Source: Chloroflexota bacterium (GTDB lineage: Bacteria; Chloroflexota; Anaerolineae; Anaerolineales; Villigracilaceae). Taken from it: 44,141 nt of DNA. The notes under the pieces are model-generated. The model searched no databases. It was not told the origin of the DNA and was given only the letters and a program-made list of their open reading frames with translations. Positions 7,777 to 14,755 of this stretch are shown piece after piece. The DNA lies in the NCBI GenBank assembly GCA_016235445.1, contig JACRLB010000008.1:1-44141 (forward strand). The letters are read 5' to 3'. The translations under genes and the position numbers were made by a program. Each line of letters opens with the position of its first letter. Position 1 is the first letter of the stretch.

Positions 7777-8102
7777 ACAACCACCCCTTCCTTCTTAATG
7801 GACCGATACAAAGGGAGAAATCCATATTGGGTGATGTGTTCTTTCGTCGCAGGGATGGTGGAAATAAACTTCCCTGCATCAAACCCAACTTCCCATGCAA
7901 TGTCAAATGCAAGATTCAACATCTTGCTGTCCAACGAAGGCAAAATCACAAGCAGGTCAATATCCGATTCCTTCGTCGCGTCGCCACGCGCCTGGGAGCC
8001 AAACATAATCACTTTGACGGGTTGGCCCAATTCTTCCATCAAGCGTTTGCGGACCTCTTGAGCAAGTTTGAGCGCACGCACTCTCGGACGGAATTTCTTC
8101 AT
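7773..8102 (-). CDS. mntA: MNT-type nucleotidyltransferase, antitoxin of the HEPN/MNT module
   Basis: A 109-residue minimal nucleotidyltransferase with the pol-beta signature G35-S-Q-A-R-G-D...S-D47-I-D49-LLV: the Gly-Ser motif and two metal-binding Asp are intact. A third acidic position is plausible around FDAGKF. MntA proteins AMPylate the partner HEPN protein and neutralise it. It overlaps the HEPN gene by 4 bases. A TATAAT at 8114-8109 lies only 6 bases from the ATG, so the mRNA is probably leaderless. Confidence 0.88.
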   Translation of the reverse strand: MKKFRPRVRALKLAQEVRKRLMEELGQPVKVIMFGSQARGDATKESDIDLLVILPSLDSKMLNLAFDIAWEVGFDAGKFISTIPATKEHITQYGFLPLYRSIKKEGVVV

Positions 8103-8108
8103 GCACTA

Positions 8109-8114
8109 ATTATA
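8109..8114 (-). promoter_or_regulatory. -10 element of the MNT-HEPN operon (leaderless)
   Basis: On the minus strand TATAAT ends 6 bases before the ATG at 8102, which would put transcription start at or next to the start codon. There is no Shine-Dalgarno sequence, and no good -35 is visible. Confidence 0.6.
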
Positions 8115-8134
8115 ATCCCGCTTGCTTGCTTACT

Positions 8135-9322
8135 TTACTTTACCACGCCGCTCATTTGCGATTTACTAATTTGATTGCTTGAGTACCCCAATAGTTCCTG
8201 CAAAATCGAAACCGTATGTTCCCCCATCAACGGCGGATGTAACCGATACTCCACAGGCGTGTCACTCATCTTCAACGGCGAGCCGACTAAAGGCAACTCG
8301 CCAATGGTGGGATGATCCATTTTCACAAGCATCTCGCGTTCCTTCACAGTCGGCATCGAAAAGACCTGCTCAAAATTATTGATCGGTCCACAGGGGATTT
8401 CGGCCTGTTCCAAAACAGACAACCATTCACTCGCACTGCGAGTCACAAAAATAGACTTGAGCAGAGGAATCAATTCATCTCTATTTTCCACACGCGCTGA
8501 ATTTTTCGCGAATCTCAGATCACGTACCAATTCCGATTTACCAATTACTTTGCAAAAAGCTTCGAACTGTTTCTCGTTCCCCACCGCAATCGCAAACCAT
8601 CCGTCACTGGCTTGAAAGCTTTGGTACGGGACGATATTCGGGTGCGCGTTGCCATGCCGCTTTGGCAATTTGCCCGAGATCAAATAATTACTGGCAACAT
8701 TCGCCAGCCAGCCCAACTGCGAATCGAACAAGGCGATATCGAGATGCTGTCCCTCTCCCGTTAAAGTGCGCGCTTGCAAAGCGGCCAGAATTGCGATGAT
8801 GGCATTCTGTCCCGCGAATAAATCTACAACCGCCACGCCAGTTTTCATCGGCTCGCCTTCGGGTTCGCCAGTGATGCTCATCAAACCACCCAACGCCTGA
8901 ATCATAAAATCGTAGCCAGGCTTATCTTTCATCGAGCCCGTCTGCCCAAAGCCAGTGATCGAGCAATAAATTAATTTCGGGTTCAGTGCGTGCAGGGTTT
9001 CAAAATCCAGGCTAAATTTTTCCAGCGTGCCGGGGCGAAAATTCTCAACCAGCACATCGCTTTGCATGGCAAGCTCGCGCAAAATATTTTTCCCCTCGTC
9101 GGTTTTCAAATTCACCACCATGCCGCGCTTGTTGCGGTTGACGCATAAATAATACGCGCTCTCCCCACCCGCAAACGGCGGCCCCCACGCACGCGTCTCA
9201 TCGCCTTCGGGCGGCTCCACTTTGATCACCTCCGCGCCCAGGTCACCGAGAACCATCGTACAATATGGGCCTGCGAGCACGCGGCTTAAATCCAACACAC
9301 GAATTCCTTTTAAGGACTGCAT
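8135..9322 (-). CDS. family III CoA transferase (CaiB/BaiF)
   Basis: The ATG at 9322 is chosen for its upstream GGAGAAAT and because the family begins with LKGIRVLDLSRVLAGP; the frame extends 13 codons farther. The 395-residue length is normal. Conserved features: GDLGAEVIKVEPPEGD, NRNKRG, the DVLVENFRPG block, and LDIALFDSQLG, which holds the catalytic Asp that forms the acyl anhydride. The family moves CoA between carboxylic acids (formyl/oxalate, succinyl/malate or mesaconyl, carnitine). No substrate can be assigned from the context: the neighbours are an HEPN/MNT pair and a divergent TIM-barrel protein. Confidence 0.93.
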   Translation of the reverse strand: MQSLKGIRVLDLSRVLAGPYCTMVLGDLGAEVIKVEPPEGDETRAWGPPFAGGESAYYLCVNRNKRGMVVNLKTDEGKNILRELAMQSDVLVENFRPGTLEKFSLDFETLHALNPKLIYCSITGFGQTGSMKDKPGYDFMIQALGGLMSITGEPEGEPMKTGVAVVDLFAGQNAIIAILAALQARTLTGEGQHLDIALFDSQLGWLANVASNYLISGKLPKRHGNAHPNIVPYQSFQASDGWFAIAVGNEKQFEAFCKVIGKSELVRDLRFAKNSARVENRDELIPLLKSIFVTRSASEWLSVLEQAEIPCGPINNFEQVFSMPTVKEREMLVKMDHPTIGELPLVGSPLKMSDTPVEYRLHPPLMGEHTVSILQELLGYSSNQISKSQMSGVVK

Positions 9323-9336
9323 GATTTCTCCAATTT

Positions 9337-9377
9337 CGTCATTGCTTCGGGCGACGAACATCGCCCTCGCAATGACG
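9337..9377. repeat. palindromic intergenic repeat (cgtcattgc type)
   Basis: Inverted repeat with cgtcattgc at 9337-9345 and gcaatgacg at 9369-9377, plus an inner gggcga/tcgccc pair. It lies between two divergent genes, and similar cgtcattgcgag palindromes are widespread dispersed repeats in bacteria. Confidence 0.7.
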
Positions 9378-9387
9378 GGAAATAAAG

Positions 9388-10137
9388 ATGAAACGCGACT
9401 TATATTTTAGCAAACCACTCATCAATTCAGCGGGATCATTGGGATTCGCGCCTGATATTCACAATGGACTCTCGATTGATTCATTCGGCGCCTTCGTGAC
9501 GAATCCGATCTCTCTGCGCCCGCGCCTGCCGACTGCCCAACCGAGCTTGATCCAATTCCCCGGCGGATTCCTGCTCCATACAGGCTTGCCGAATCCCGGG
9601 TTCAGCAATGTGTTGAAAAAATACTCCGCCAAATGGAATCGTACCCACCTGCCCATTATCGTCCATTTGATGGCGGATCGGCCCGAAGAGACACAACGCA
9701 TGGTGCGTGGGCTTGAAAACACCGAAAACGTGATGGCGGTTCAACTTGGTTTTGCGCCCCTGCTTTCAGACGATATTATTTTATTGAATTTGGAAATGTG
9801 CGTTGGGGAAATCCCGCTGATCTTTGCATTGCCGCACGAGCAGGTATTAAGTTTAGGCCCGAAGTTAATTCAACACGGCGCGGATGCAATCAGCCTTGCA
9901 TCACCTCGCGGAGCGATGTACGACAAAGATGGGAAGATCGTCACAGGGCGACTATATGGACAGTCCCTCTTCCCGCGTGCGTTGGATGTTGTCCACTCGG
10001 CGGCGATGATCGGGATTCCCGTCATCGGCGCGGGCGGGGTGTGGACGGACAGGGACGCGGCGGATATGCTGTCAGCGGGGGCAATGGCTGTAGAAACAGA
10101 TGCCCAGCTTTGGGCGCCGAAAGAAGCGAGTGTATAA
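9388..10137 (+). CDS. dihydroorotate dehydrogenase-like FMN TIM-barrel protein
   Basis: The 249-residue protein resembles the PyrD/FMN-dependent barrel superfamily: N-terminal INSAGSLGF, PGFSNVLKKY, a central PIIVHLMADRPEET strand, and the C-terminal phosphate-binding portion IPVIGAGGVWTDRDAADMLSAGA. It is shorter than true DHODH (about 300) and lacks an obvious NXSCPN loop with the catalytic Ser/Cys, so orotate synthesis is doubtful. Nitronate-monooxygenase-like or other FMN functions are alternatives. It diverges from the CoA transferase gene, and no strong ribosome binding site is seen. Confidence 0.65.
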   Translation: MKRDLYFSKPLINSAGSLGFAPDIHNGLSIDSFGAFVTNPISLRPRLPTAQPSLIQFPGGFLLHTGLPNPGFSNVLKKYSAKWNRTHLPIIVHLMADRPEETQRMVRGLENTENVMAVQLGFAPLLSDDIILLNLEMCVGEIPLIFALPHEQVLSLGPKLIQHGADAISLASPRGAMYDKDGKIVTGRLYGQSLFPRALDVVHSAAMIGIPVIGAGGVWTDRDAADMLSAGAMAVETDAQLWAPKEASV

Positions 10138-10140
10138 ATG

Positions 10141-10172
10141 TACCGCGACATTCATGTCGCATTATTGCGGTA
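10141..10172. repeat. nested palindrome taccgc/gcgaca
   Basis: Outer taccgc (10141-10146) pairs with gcggta (10167-10172), inner gcgaca (10145-10150) with tgtcgc (10155-10160). It directly follows the DHODH-like gene and lacks a T-run, so it looks more like a dispersed repeat than a terminator. Confidence 0.5.
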
Positions 10173-10187
10173 TATTCATCCAAATAA

Positions 10188-10221
10188 AAAAAGAGACCTG
10201 TTTTTCAACAAGTCTCTTTTT
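10188..10221. terminator. bidirectional intrinsic terminator
   Basis: Stem aaaaagagac (10188-10197) with gtctcttttt (10212-10221) and A/T tracts on both sides. It serves the cold-shock gene on the minus strand and the DHODH-like gene on the plus strand. Confidence 0.85.
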
Positions 10222-10233
10222 GGTCAGTAATGT

Positions 10234-10443
10234 TTAGAGAACGACTACGTCAGCGGCCTGTAAACCTTTGGGGCCTTTTTCGATGGAGAATTCCACCTTT
10301 TGGCCTTCCTGAAGATTTTTGAAGCCATCGCCCTTGATTGCCGAAAAATGGACGAAGACATCCGGGCCGCCCTCGCGCTCGATGAAACCAAAACCTTTGG
10401 TTCCATTGAACCACTTTACCGTACCGATTACACGTTCAGACAT
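10234..10443 (-). CDS. cold-shock protein (CspA family)
   Basis: A 69-residue single-OB-fold nucleic-acid chaperone. The RNP1 motif KGFGFI and RNP2 motif VFVHFSAI are intact, and the N-terminal GTVKWFN is conserved. It binds single-stranded RNA or DNA in the cytoplasm. A strong AGGAGG precedes the ATG by 5 bases. A sigma-70 promoter at 10613-10585 gives a leader of about 135 bases, as in cold-inducible csp mRNAs, suggesting post-transcriptional control. Confidence 0.96.
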   Translation of the reverse strand: MSERVIGTVKWFNGTKGFGFIEREGGPDVFVHFSAIKGDGFKNLQEGQKVEFSIEKGPKGLQAADVVVL

Positions 10444-10613
10444 TTTTGCCTCCTAAGCAAAAGTGAAAATAAGGTGACGCAGTATGTCTTTCATCGGGTG
10501 GTAAATAAAGCAACTCAAATGTTGTGCTTCGAGCGTCCTTCGTGATACTTCCACAACGAAAACCTACTTGCATCCTACCTTTCAACTTTATCATGAAATT
10601 CTCATATTGGCAA
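10444..10613 (-). promoter_or_regulatory. csp promoter and long 5' leader
   Basis: On the minus strand TTGCCA (10613-10608), a 17-bp spacer and TAAAGT (10590-10585) precede a leader of about 135 bases containing a ttgtg/cacaa-bounded potential stem and AGGAGG. The promoter lies just past the stop of the upstream gene (10614), separating csp from that operon. Confidence 0.65.
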
Positions 10614-11102
10614 TTATTTGGCTTTCTCAAGGAGCATAACGGGGATTTGGCGGTGTGGTGCGCGCTGTTTGTATTTTTCGTAGCCTGCGTAATAGGAAAC
10701 GGCCATTTGCCAGTATCTCTCGCGCTCTTCGCCTTCCACCTGATATGCCTCATACTCGACGGCATGGCCGCCAAACTGCACGGTGCATTTGGGGTTGGCC
10801 TTCAGGTTGTAATACCAACTGGGGTTGGTTTTGCGCCCAAAGTTGGAGCCGATCAGCGCGATCTTTTCCCCGTCTAATAAACTGACCAGTGGCATGGTGC
10901 GCGGCTGACCCGTCTTTGCGCCGATGGTGGTCAGTTGAATGATGGGCAGGCCAACGATCTCGGCGACGGTATGTTTGCCGCGGCTCAACTTCCAGGCAAT
11001 TGCATCGAGACGATAAAGAACAACCGCAAGAAAAGCGGAAACCCATTTCAACATCAATAAGCGGTGGATGAATTTTTGAAAGGCGTTTGGCCCTTTGTTC
11101 AT
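10614..11102 (-). CDS. deazaflavin (F420)-type nitroreductase family protein
   Basis: The 162-residue protein belongs to the Ddn-like flavin/deazaflavin split-barrel family: [19 protein letters not shown], then [21 protein letters not shown], which together form the cofactor pocket. Members use F420H2 (some use FMN or heme) to reduce nitroaromatics, quinones or enones. About 45 hydrophobic N-terminal residues before the core suggest membrane association. The start codon overlaps the dtd stop by 4 bases, so it is translated from the trpS-dtd transcript. The actual cofactor is unknown. Confidence 0.88.
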   Translation of the reverse strand: MNKGPNAFQKFIHRLLMLKWVSAFLAVVLYRLDAIAWKLSRGKHTVAEIVGLPIIQLTTIGAKTGQPRTMPLVSLLDGEKIALIGSNFGRKTNPSWYYNLKANPKCTVQFGGHAVEYEAYQVEGEERERYWQMAVSYYAGYEKYKQRAPHRQIPVMLLEKAK

Positions 11103-11536
11103 TTTTCCAGCCAGATGGTGACAGGGCCGTCGTTGTGGATTTCCACTTGCATGTGCGCGCCGAATTGACCTGATTGGGTCGGCACGCCATTTCCGCGCAG
11201 GAGTTCGACGAAGCGGTCTACGAGCGGAGATGCCACCTCTGGCAAAGCCGCATCAATGAAGGAGGGACGCCGTCCCTTGCGGGTATCGGCGTACAAAGTG
11301 AATTGCGAAACGACGATGGCTTCGCCTTTCACATCCAATACAGAGAGGTTGGTCTTGCCCTGTTCATCTTCAAAAATGCGCAGGTTCGCAACTTTCTCTG
11401 CGAGGAACTTTGCTTGTTCCTCCCCATCGCCGTGGCCTATGCCCAATAGAATCAACAGACCTTTTCCGATGCTGGAAATGGTCTGTTGATTGACGGTAAC
11501 GCTGGCTTGGGAAACTCGTTGGATGAGTAGGCGCAT
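11099..11536 (-). CDS. dtd: D-aminoacyl-tRNA deacylase
   Basis: Dtd hydrolyses D-aminoacyl-tRNAs (and Gly-tRNAAla) for translation quality control. The 145-residue length is standard. Both active-site signatures are present: SQFTLYAD around residue 78 and [13 protein letters not shown]...NDGPVT at the C-terminus, with the chirality-checking Gly-cisPro replaced or formed by the GVP segment. It sits downstream of trpS, separated by a heptamer repeat, and overlaps the next gene by 4 bases. The bases before ATG (ctccctcctc) contain no Shine-Dalgarno sequence. Confidence 0.96.
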   Translation of the reverse strand: MRLLIQRVSQASVTVNQQTISSIGKGLLILLGIGHGDGEEQAKFLAEKVANLRIFEDEQGKTNLSVLDVKGEAIVVSQFTLYADTRKGRRPSFIDAALPEVASPLVDRFVELLRGNGVPTQSGQFGAHMQVEIHNDGPVTIWLEK

Positions 11537-11545
11537 GAGGAGGGA

Positions 11546-11608
11546 GTAATTGGAGATTTGTAATTGGTAATTGACCTGTTACCAATCTCCAATTACCAAT
11601 TACTATTT
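11546..11608. repeat. heptamer array between trpS and dtd
   Basis: Nine 7-bp units run in phase: gtaattg, gagattt, gtaattg, gtaattg, acctgtt, then the inverted type accaatc, tccaatt, accaatt, actattt. The array overlaps the trpS stop codon and the two halves can fold on each other. Confidence 0.75.
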
Positions 11609-12593
11609 ACGGAAGTTGCATCGCTTCGCGGACTTCGTTCATTGTCTGTTGAGCAATGGCACGGGCGCGCTTTCCGCCGTCGTTCAGAACATCCTGCACA
11701 TAACTTTGCTGAGATTCAAGCTCGGCGCGTTTGGCGCGGAAGGGTTCAAGGTGTTTGTTCAAGTTGGCGGCGAAGCGCAATTTACAATCCACACAGCCGA
11801 TGCCAGCCCTGCGGCATTCGACGTTGATCATATCCACTTCTTCCTGTGGAGACATGATCTTGTGCATCGTAAATACGTTGCAGACATCAGGGTTGCCAGG
11901 GTCGGTCTTGCGCTGGCGGGCAGGGTCCGTGACCATTTCACGCACGCGCTTGGTGGTTTCTTCTGGTGTGGAGGCAAGCTCGATATGGTTGTTCAAACTC
12001 TTGCTCATCTTGTCTTTGCCGTCAATGCCAACCACCTTCAAAATTTCAGTGTGGCGCACCTGTGGCTCGATCAAGACCTTGGTGTTGTAGCGATAATTAA
12101 AGGAACGGACGATCTCACGCGCAAACTCGATATGCGGAGCCTGATCAATGCCGACAGGAACGACATCGGTCTTGTACAGCACGATGTCCGCGGTCATCAA
12201 AACAGGATAACCCAACAATCCATAATTGACATTCTCAGGCTGTTGACGGACTTTTTCCTTGAAGGTCGGCAGGTCGGTCAATTTGCCGAACTGCGTCACC
12301 ATCGAAAGATACGTGTGCAGTTCCATCACTTCAGGCACATGCGACTGCACAAATATGATCGACTGCTCAGGGCTCATGCCCGCGGCGAGCCAATCCAACG
12401 CCATTTCGAAAGTATTTAATTTCAGTTCCTGCGTGGTTTCCACCGTGGTCAACGCGTGGACGTCCACAATGCAATAAACGCAGTCATATTCATCCTGCAT
12501 CCCAACGTAATTCTTGATCGCGCCGAGATAATTCCCCAAATGCTGGCGTCCCGTGGGGCGCGCGCCCGAAAAAACTCTACCCTTTTTTGCCAT
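11607..12593 (-). CDS. trpS: tryptophan--tRNA ligase, iron-sulfur type
   Basis: TrpRS charges tRNATrp. The class I HIGH motif is H18-L-G-N and the KMSKS loop is at residues 195-199. The 328-residue length is normal. Near the C-terminus the pattern C-x21-C-x6-C-x2-C (DVCNVF...NVECRRAGIGCVDCK) matches, within one residue, the Cys motif that binds a [4Fe-4S] cluster at the anticodon site in Thermotoga maritima TrpRS. It starts 8 bases after the selenoprotein stop and is followed by dtd and the deazaflavin-type gene, forming one operon. Confidence 0.97.
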   Translation of the reverse strand: MAKKGRVFSGARPTGRQHLGNYLGAIKNYVGMQDEYDCVYCIVDVHALTTVETTQELKLNTFEMALDWLAAGMSPEQSIIFVQSHVPEVMELHTYLSMVTQFGKLTDLPTFKEKVRQQPENVNYGLLGYPVLMTADIVLYKTDVVPVGIDQAPHIEFAREIVRSFNYRYNTKVLIEPQVRHTEILKVVGIDGKDKMSKSLNNHIELASTPEETTKRVREMVTDPARQRKTDPGNPDVCNVFTMHKIMSPQEEVDMINVECRRAGIGCVDCKLRFAANLNKHLEPFRAKRAELESQQSYVQDVLNDGGKRARAIAQQTMNEVREAMQLP

Positions 12594-12601
12594 TCATAAC
12601 C

Positions 12602-12841
12602 TCAATCAACCATCTTTGCAATGATAGTTAGAATCTCGCCCGCTTCCGCGTGACGTTTTTTTTCCAATTTGGAATAGACCACCCCCCCGTTCACGCCGAC
12701 CTCGAACCTGCCTCCGTCCGAAGGAATCAACGCCACCGATTCAATCACGTGCTCGTAATTCTTGAGCAACTCATCCGCCAGACTCACGGCCCGGTCAGTG
12801 TAATGTCAAACAGCGCAATAGATAATCTCGATTTTCAGCAT
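12602..12841 (-). CDS. SelW-like (Rdx family) selenoprotein with in-frame TGA for selenocysteine
   Basis: Reading from ATG 12841, with GGAG 8 bases upstream, the frame gives MLKIEIIYC-A-V, then TGA at 12808-12806, then HYTDRAVSLADELL and on to TAA at 12602: 79 residues. Read with Sec, the N-terminus is YCAVUHY, the CXXU redox motif of SelW/Rdx thioredoxin-fold proteins. The later FEVGVNGGVVYSK block also matches this family. The downstream part alone (from GTG 12787) would lack the first strand and active site. A hairpin 18 bases after TGA fits a bacterial SECIS. The gene lies 8 bases before trpS. SelW-type proteins are thiol redox proteins of unsettled function. The alternative, a nonsense mutation, is less likely because TGA falls exactly at the Sec position. 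Confidence 0.85.
12775..12808 (-). promoter_or_regulatory. Sec codon and candidate bacterial SECIS hairpin
   Basis: TGA at 12808-12806. From 12794 the bases CC, GG (bulge), GCC pair with GGC and GG ending at 12775, leaving an 8-base loop GTGAGTCT whose first base is G. Eighteen bases separate TGA from the loop, within the known bacterial range of 16-37. An alternative fold pairs ACTGAC with GTGAGT around loop CGGGCC. SelB would bind this hairpin to deliver Sec-tRNA. Confidence 0.6.
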
Positions 12842-12963
12842 GGTTTTCTCCACCAAACCTGACATTATCTCAACAAAACCTCATGCAATAACTTGAACCC
12901 TATGAAAACCTGTCAGGTCTATGTATATATATAAGAAAATTATAACATGGCGCGTCTTAAGGC

Positions 12964-12992
12964 TTGCCATGCCCTGTCATGCAAGCTATAAT
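12964..12992 (+). promoter_or_regulatory. sigma-70-type promoter of the FmdB-like gene
   Basis: TTGCCA (12964-12969), 17-bp spacer, perfect TATAAT (12987-12992), 34 bases before the FmdB ATG. A minus-strand TATAAT at 12944-12939 may start the divergent selenoprotein operon, but its -35 is poor. Confidence 0.8.
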
Positions 12993-13026
12993 CTCGCAAT
13001 CGTTCCAGAAGTAGCAAGGAGAAAAA

Positions 13027-13320
13027 ATGCCAGTTTATACCTATCGTTGTGAATCATGCGGTGTCCAATTCGAACGGCACCAATCCTTCACAGATGCCCC
13101 GCTGAAGACCTGCCCCGAATGCCGTAAAAAGGCGCTCAAAAAGGTCATCACCCCCACCAAGATCATCTTTAAGGGTTCAGGCTTCTACGCCACAGACCAC
13201 AAGTCGCCTTCAGGCGAAGTCTCTTCCGCCACAAAGAAGACCGATAAAAAAGAAGCAAAAGAAAAGAAGGAAAGCACATCCGCAGAAAGCAAACCTGCTT
13301 CCAGCGAAAAATCGGAGTAG
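13027..13320 (+). CDS. FmdB-family zinc ribbon protein
   Basis: The 97-residue product has the FmdB/CxxC_CxxC_SSSS regulatory zinc-ribbon domain in residues 1-60: MPVYTYRCESCG...TCPECRKKALKKVI...IIFKGSGFYATD. The two CXXC pairs bind Zn. The C-terminal 35 residues are a Lys/Glu/Ser-rich disordered tail. These small proteins are very widespread and often annotated as putative regulators, but their role is unknown. Ribosome site AAGGAG lies 6 bases before ATG; promoter and terminator are both visible, so it is monocistronic. Confidence 0.92.
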   Translation: MPVYTYRCESCGVQFERHQSFTDAPLKTCPECRKKALKKVITPTKIIFKGSGFYATDHKSPSGEVSSATKKTDKKEAKEKKESTSAESKPASSEKSE

Positions 13321-13333
13321 ACAACGATTTTGA

Positions 13334-13363
13334 AAGCGCGACATCCGTCGCGCTTCTTTTTTT
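13334..13363 (+). terminator. intrinsic terminator after the FmdB-like gene
   Basis: Stem aagcgcga (13334-13341) with tcgcgctt (13348-13355), 6-base loop, then a T-run to 13363. It lies 13 bases past the stop codon. Confidence 0.85.
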
Positions 13364-13367
13364 AAAT

Positions 13368-14588
13368 TTATTTTCTGCGCATCCAAATCAACACAACCGT
13401 AAATGGAACCAGCGCAAACCCCGCGCTGACGTACGCCATCATGTTGTATCCCAGCGACGCAAAGATGATCCCGCTTTCCAAACTTCCCAGCGCAGAGGCC
13501 AGGCCAACCAGCAGATCATTGAAACCTTGCGTGCGTGAACGCTCCAACGGCGAAAGCTGATCGGCAAGCAGGGTGGAGCCGCCCACAAAACAAAAATTCC
13601 AACCCAGCCCAAGCAGGAACAACGCCACACTCAAAGGCAGAACATCGGGCGAAATCGTGGCGGCGACGCAGGCAACAATCAGCGTGGCCGAACCTATCAG
13701 AATAACAGGACCCCGCCCCCAGCGGTCCGCGAGGCGGCCTGAAATGATCGAGAAGGCATACATCCCAAAGGTGTGCGATGCGATCACCGCAGAAATATCC
13801 GTCAATTCATGCTGATGGTCGCGCATGTGCAGGGACGTGATGACCATCACCAGCACCATCACCATTTGACCCAAGACCATGCTGACGACTGCGACCAATG
13901 CCGCGGGCTGACGAAAAATCTCGAGCACGCTTCGGACTTCACCCGTGCCTGATCCTGCTACTGGAAATTTTTCCGCCACCTGTTTGCCGATCTCGCGCGG
14001 GTCGGGACGCAAGCCAATGAACACAACCACCGCGGCAATCGCAAACAGAATCAAGCTGACGAGATACGCGCCCGCCAGTTCATTGATGCCCCACGCGCCG
14101 ACGATGCCGCCCGCAGGCCCCGCCACGAACGGACCGATGACCGAGCCAACCGTCCCGCCGATGACCACATTCGAGATCGCGCGTCCGCGATGTTCAGGAA
14201 GGTTCACTTCCGCCGCCGCAAAACGGCCAAGCTGTACCGCCGCGTTTGCGATTCCCATCAACACCATGCCGCCGAGGAAAACGGGAAACGATTGAATCGC
14301 GATTGCGTAAAACGTGACGCCAGAGCCGAGCGCGCCAGCGGTTAGACCAGTGACCAGCCCGCCGCGCCTGCCAATCGCATCGAAGACATATCCCCACATG
14401 AAAGCGGAGAACGCCCCCGCCAGCAAATAGACCGCCGTGGGCACGCCCGCCCAATTTGCATGTTGGCTGAGTTCCTTGCCCACAATCGAATTAAGCGTGG
14501 CCGCCGCAATGAACCCCGCCGAGGCCAGGGATTGCTGTGCAAAAAGAATACCCGTAATTTTTCGCGCAATGGATTCGAGGTTGGTCAT
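13368..14588 (-). CDS. MFS transporter
   Basis: The ATG at 14588 is chosen because AAGGAAAA precedes it; the upstream in-frame extension of 26 residues looks non-coding. The 406-residue integral membrane protein shows about 12 hydrophobic helices and the MFS loop motif GYVFDAIGRRGG between helices 2 and 3, repeated as GRLADRWGRGP in the second half, which identifies a two-fold MFS pore. It most resembles drug/efflux-type secondary transporters, but no substrate can be assigned. It is alone on its strand, convergent with the FmdB-like gene. Confidence 0.9.
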   Translation of the reverse strand: MTNLESIARKITGILFAQQSLASAGFIAAATLNSIVGKELSQHANWAGVPTAVYLLAGAFSAFMWGYVFDAIGRRGGLVTGLTAGALGSGVTFYAIAIQSFPVFLGGMVLMGIANAAVQLGRFAAAEVNLPEHRGRAISNVVIGGTVGSVIGPFVAGPAGGIVGAWGINELAGAYLVSLILFAIAAVVVFIGLRPDPREIGKQVAEKFPVAGSGTGEVRSVLEIFRQPAALVAVVSMVLGQMVMVLVMVITSLHMRDHQHELTDISAVIASHTFGMYAFSIISGRLADRWGRGPVILIGSATLIVACVAATISPDVLPLSVALFLLGLGWNFCFVGGSTLLADQLSPLERSRTQGFNDLLVGLASALGSLESGIIFASLGYNMMAYVSAGFALVPFTVVLIWMRRK

Positions 14589-14681
14589 GTGTTTTCCTTT
14601 TTCAAAATAAAGCCGAGTATAACAAATAGGGGAAGTGATCAGTAAACTGTAAAAGGACTCACGCATCGCGTCTGATTAAAC

Positions 14682-14718
14682 AAAAAAAGCCCCAAAAGTT
14701 TCTCAACCTTCAGGGCTT
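14682..14718 (-). terminator. intrinsic terminator of maeB
   Basis: On the minus strand aagccc (14718-14713) pairs with ggggctt (14693-14687) around an imperfectly paired aaggttgagaaactttt, followed by a T-run. It lies 37 bases past the maeB stop. Confidence 0.75.
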
Positions 14719-14720
14719 CC

Positions 14721-14755
14721 ACTGCTCACTGTTTACTGCTCACTGACAACTGAAC
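14721..14755. repeat. heptamer array abutting the maeB stop codon
   Basis: Five in-phase 7-bp units: actgctc, actgttt, actgctc, actgaca, actgaac. The last unit runs into the maeB stop codon. It sits between the gene and its terminator. Confidence 0.8.

Noticed and set aside
9388-10137. True dihydroorotate dehydrogenase (pyrD)
   Set aside because: It is too short and no NXSCPN active-site loop is visible; only the barrel family is supported.
11571-12419. 282-codon plus-strand frame opposite trpS
   Set aside because: It is a reverse-frame shadow of a well-conserved TrpRS gene and matches nothing I know.
12602-12787. A 61-residue protein starting at GTG 12787
   Set aside because: This would be a SelW fold without its first strand and active site. 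The start through the in-frame TGA at 12808-12806 is better supported.
12806-12808. TGA as a true stop that makes a pseudogene
   Set aside because: It is at the exact Sec position of the CXXU motif, the frame is intact on both sides, and a SECIS-like hairpin follows.
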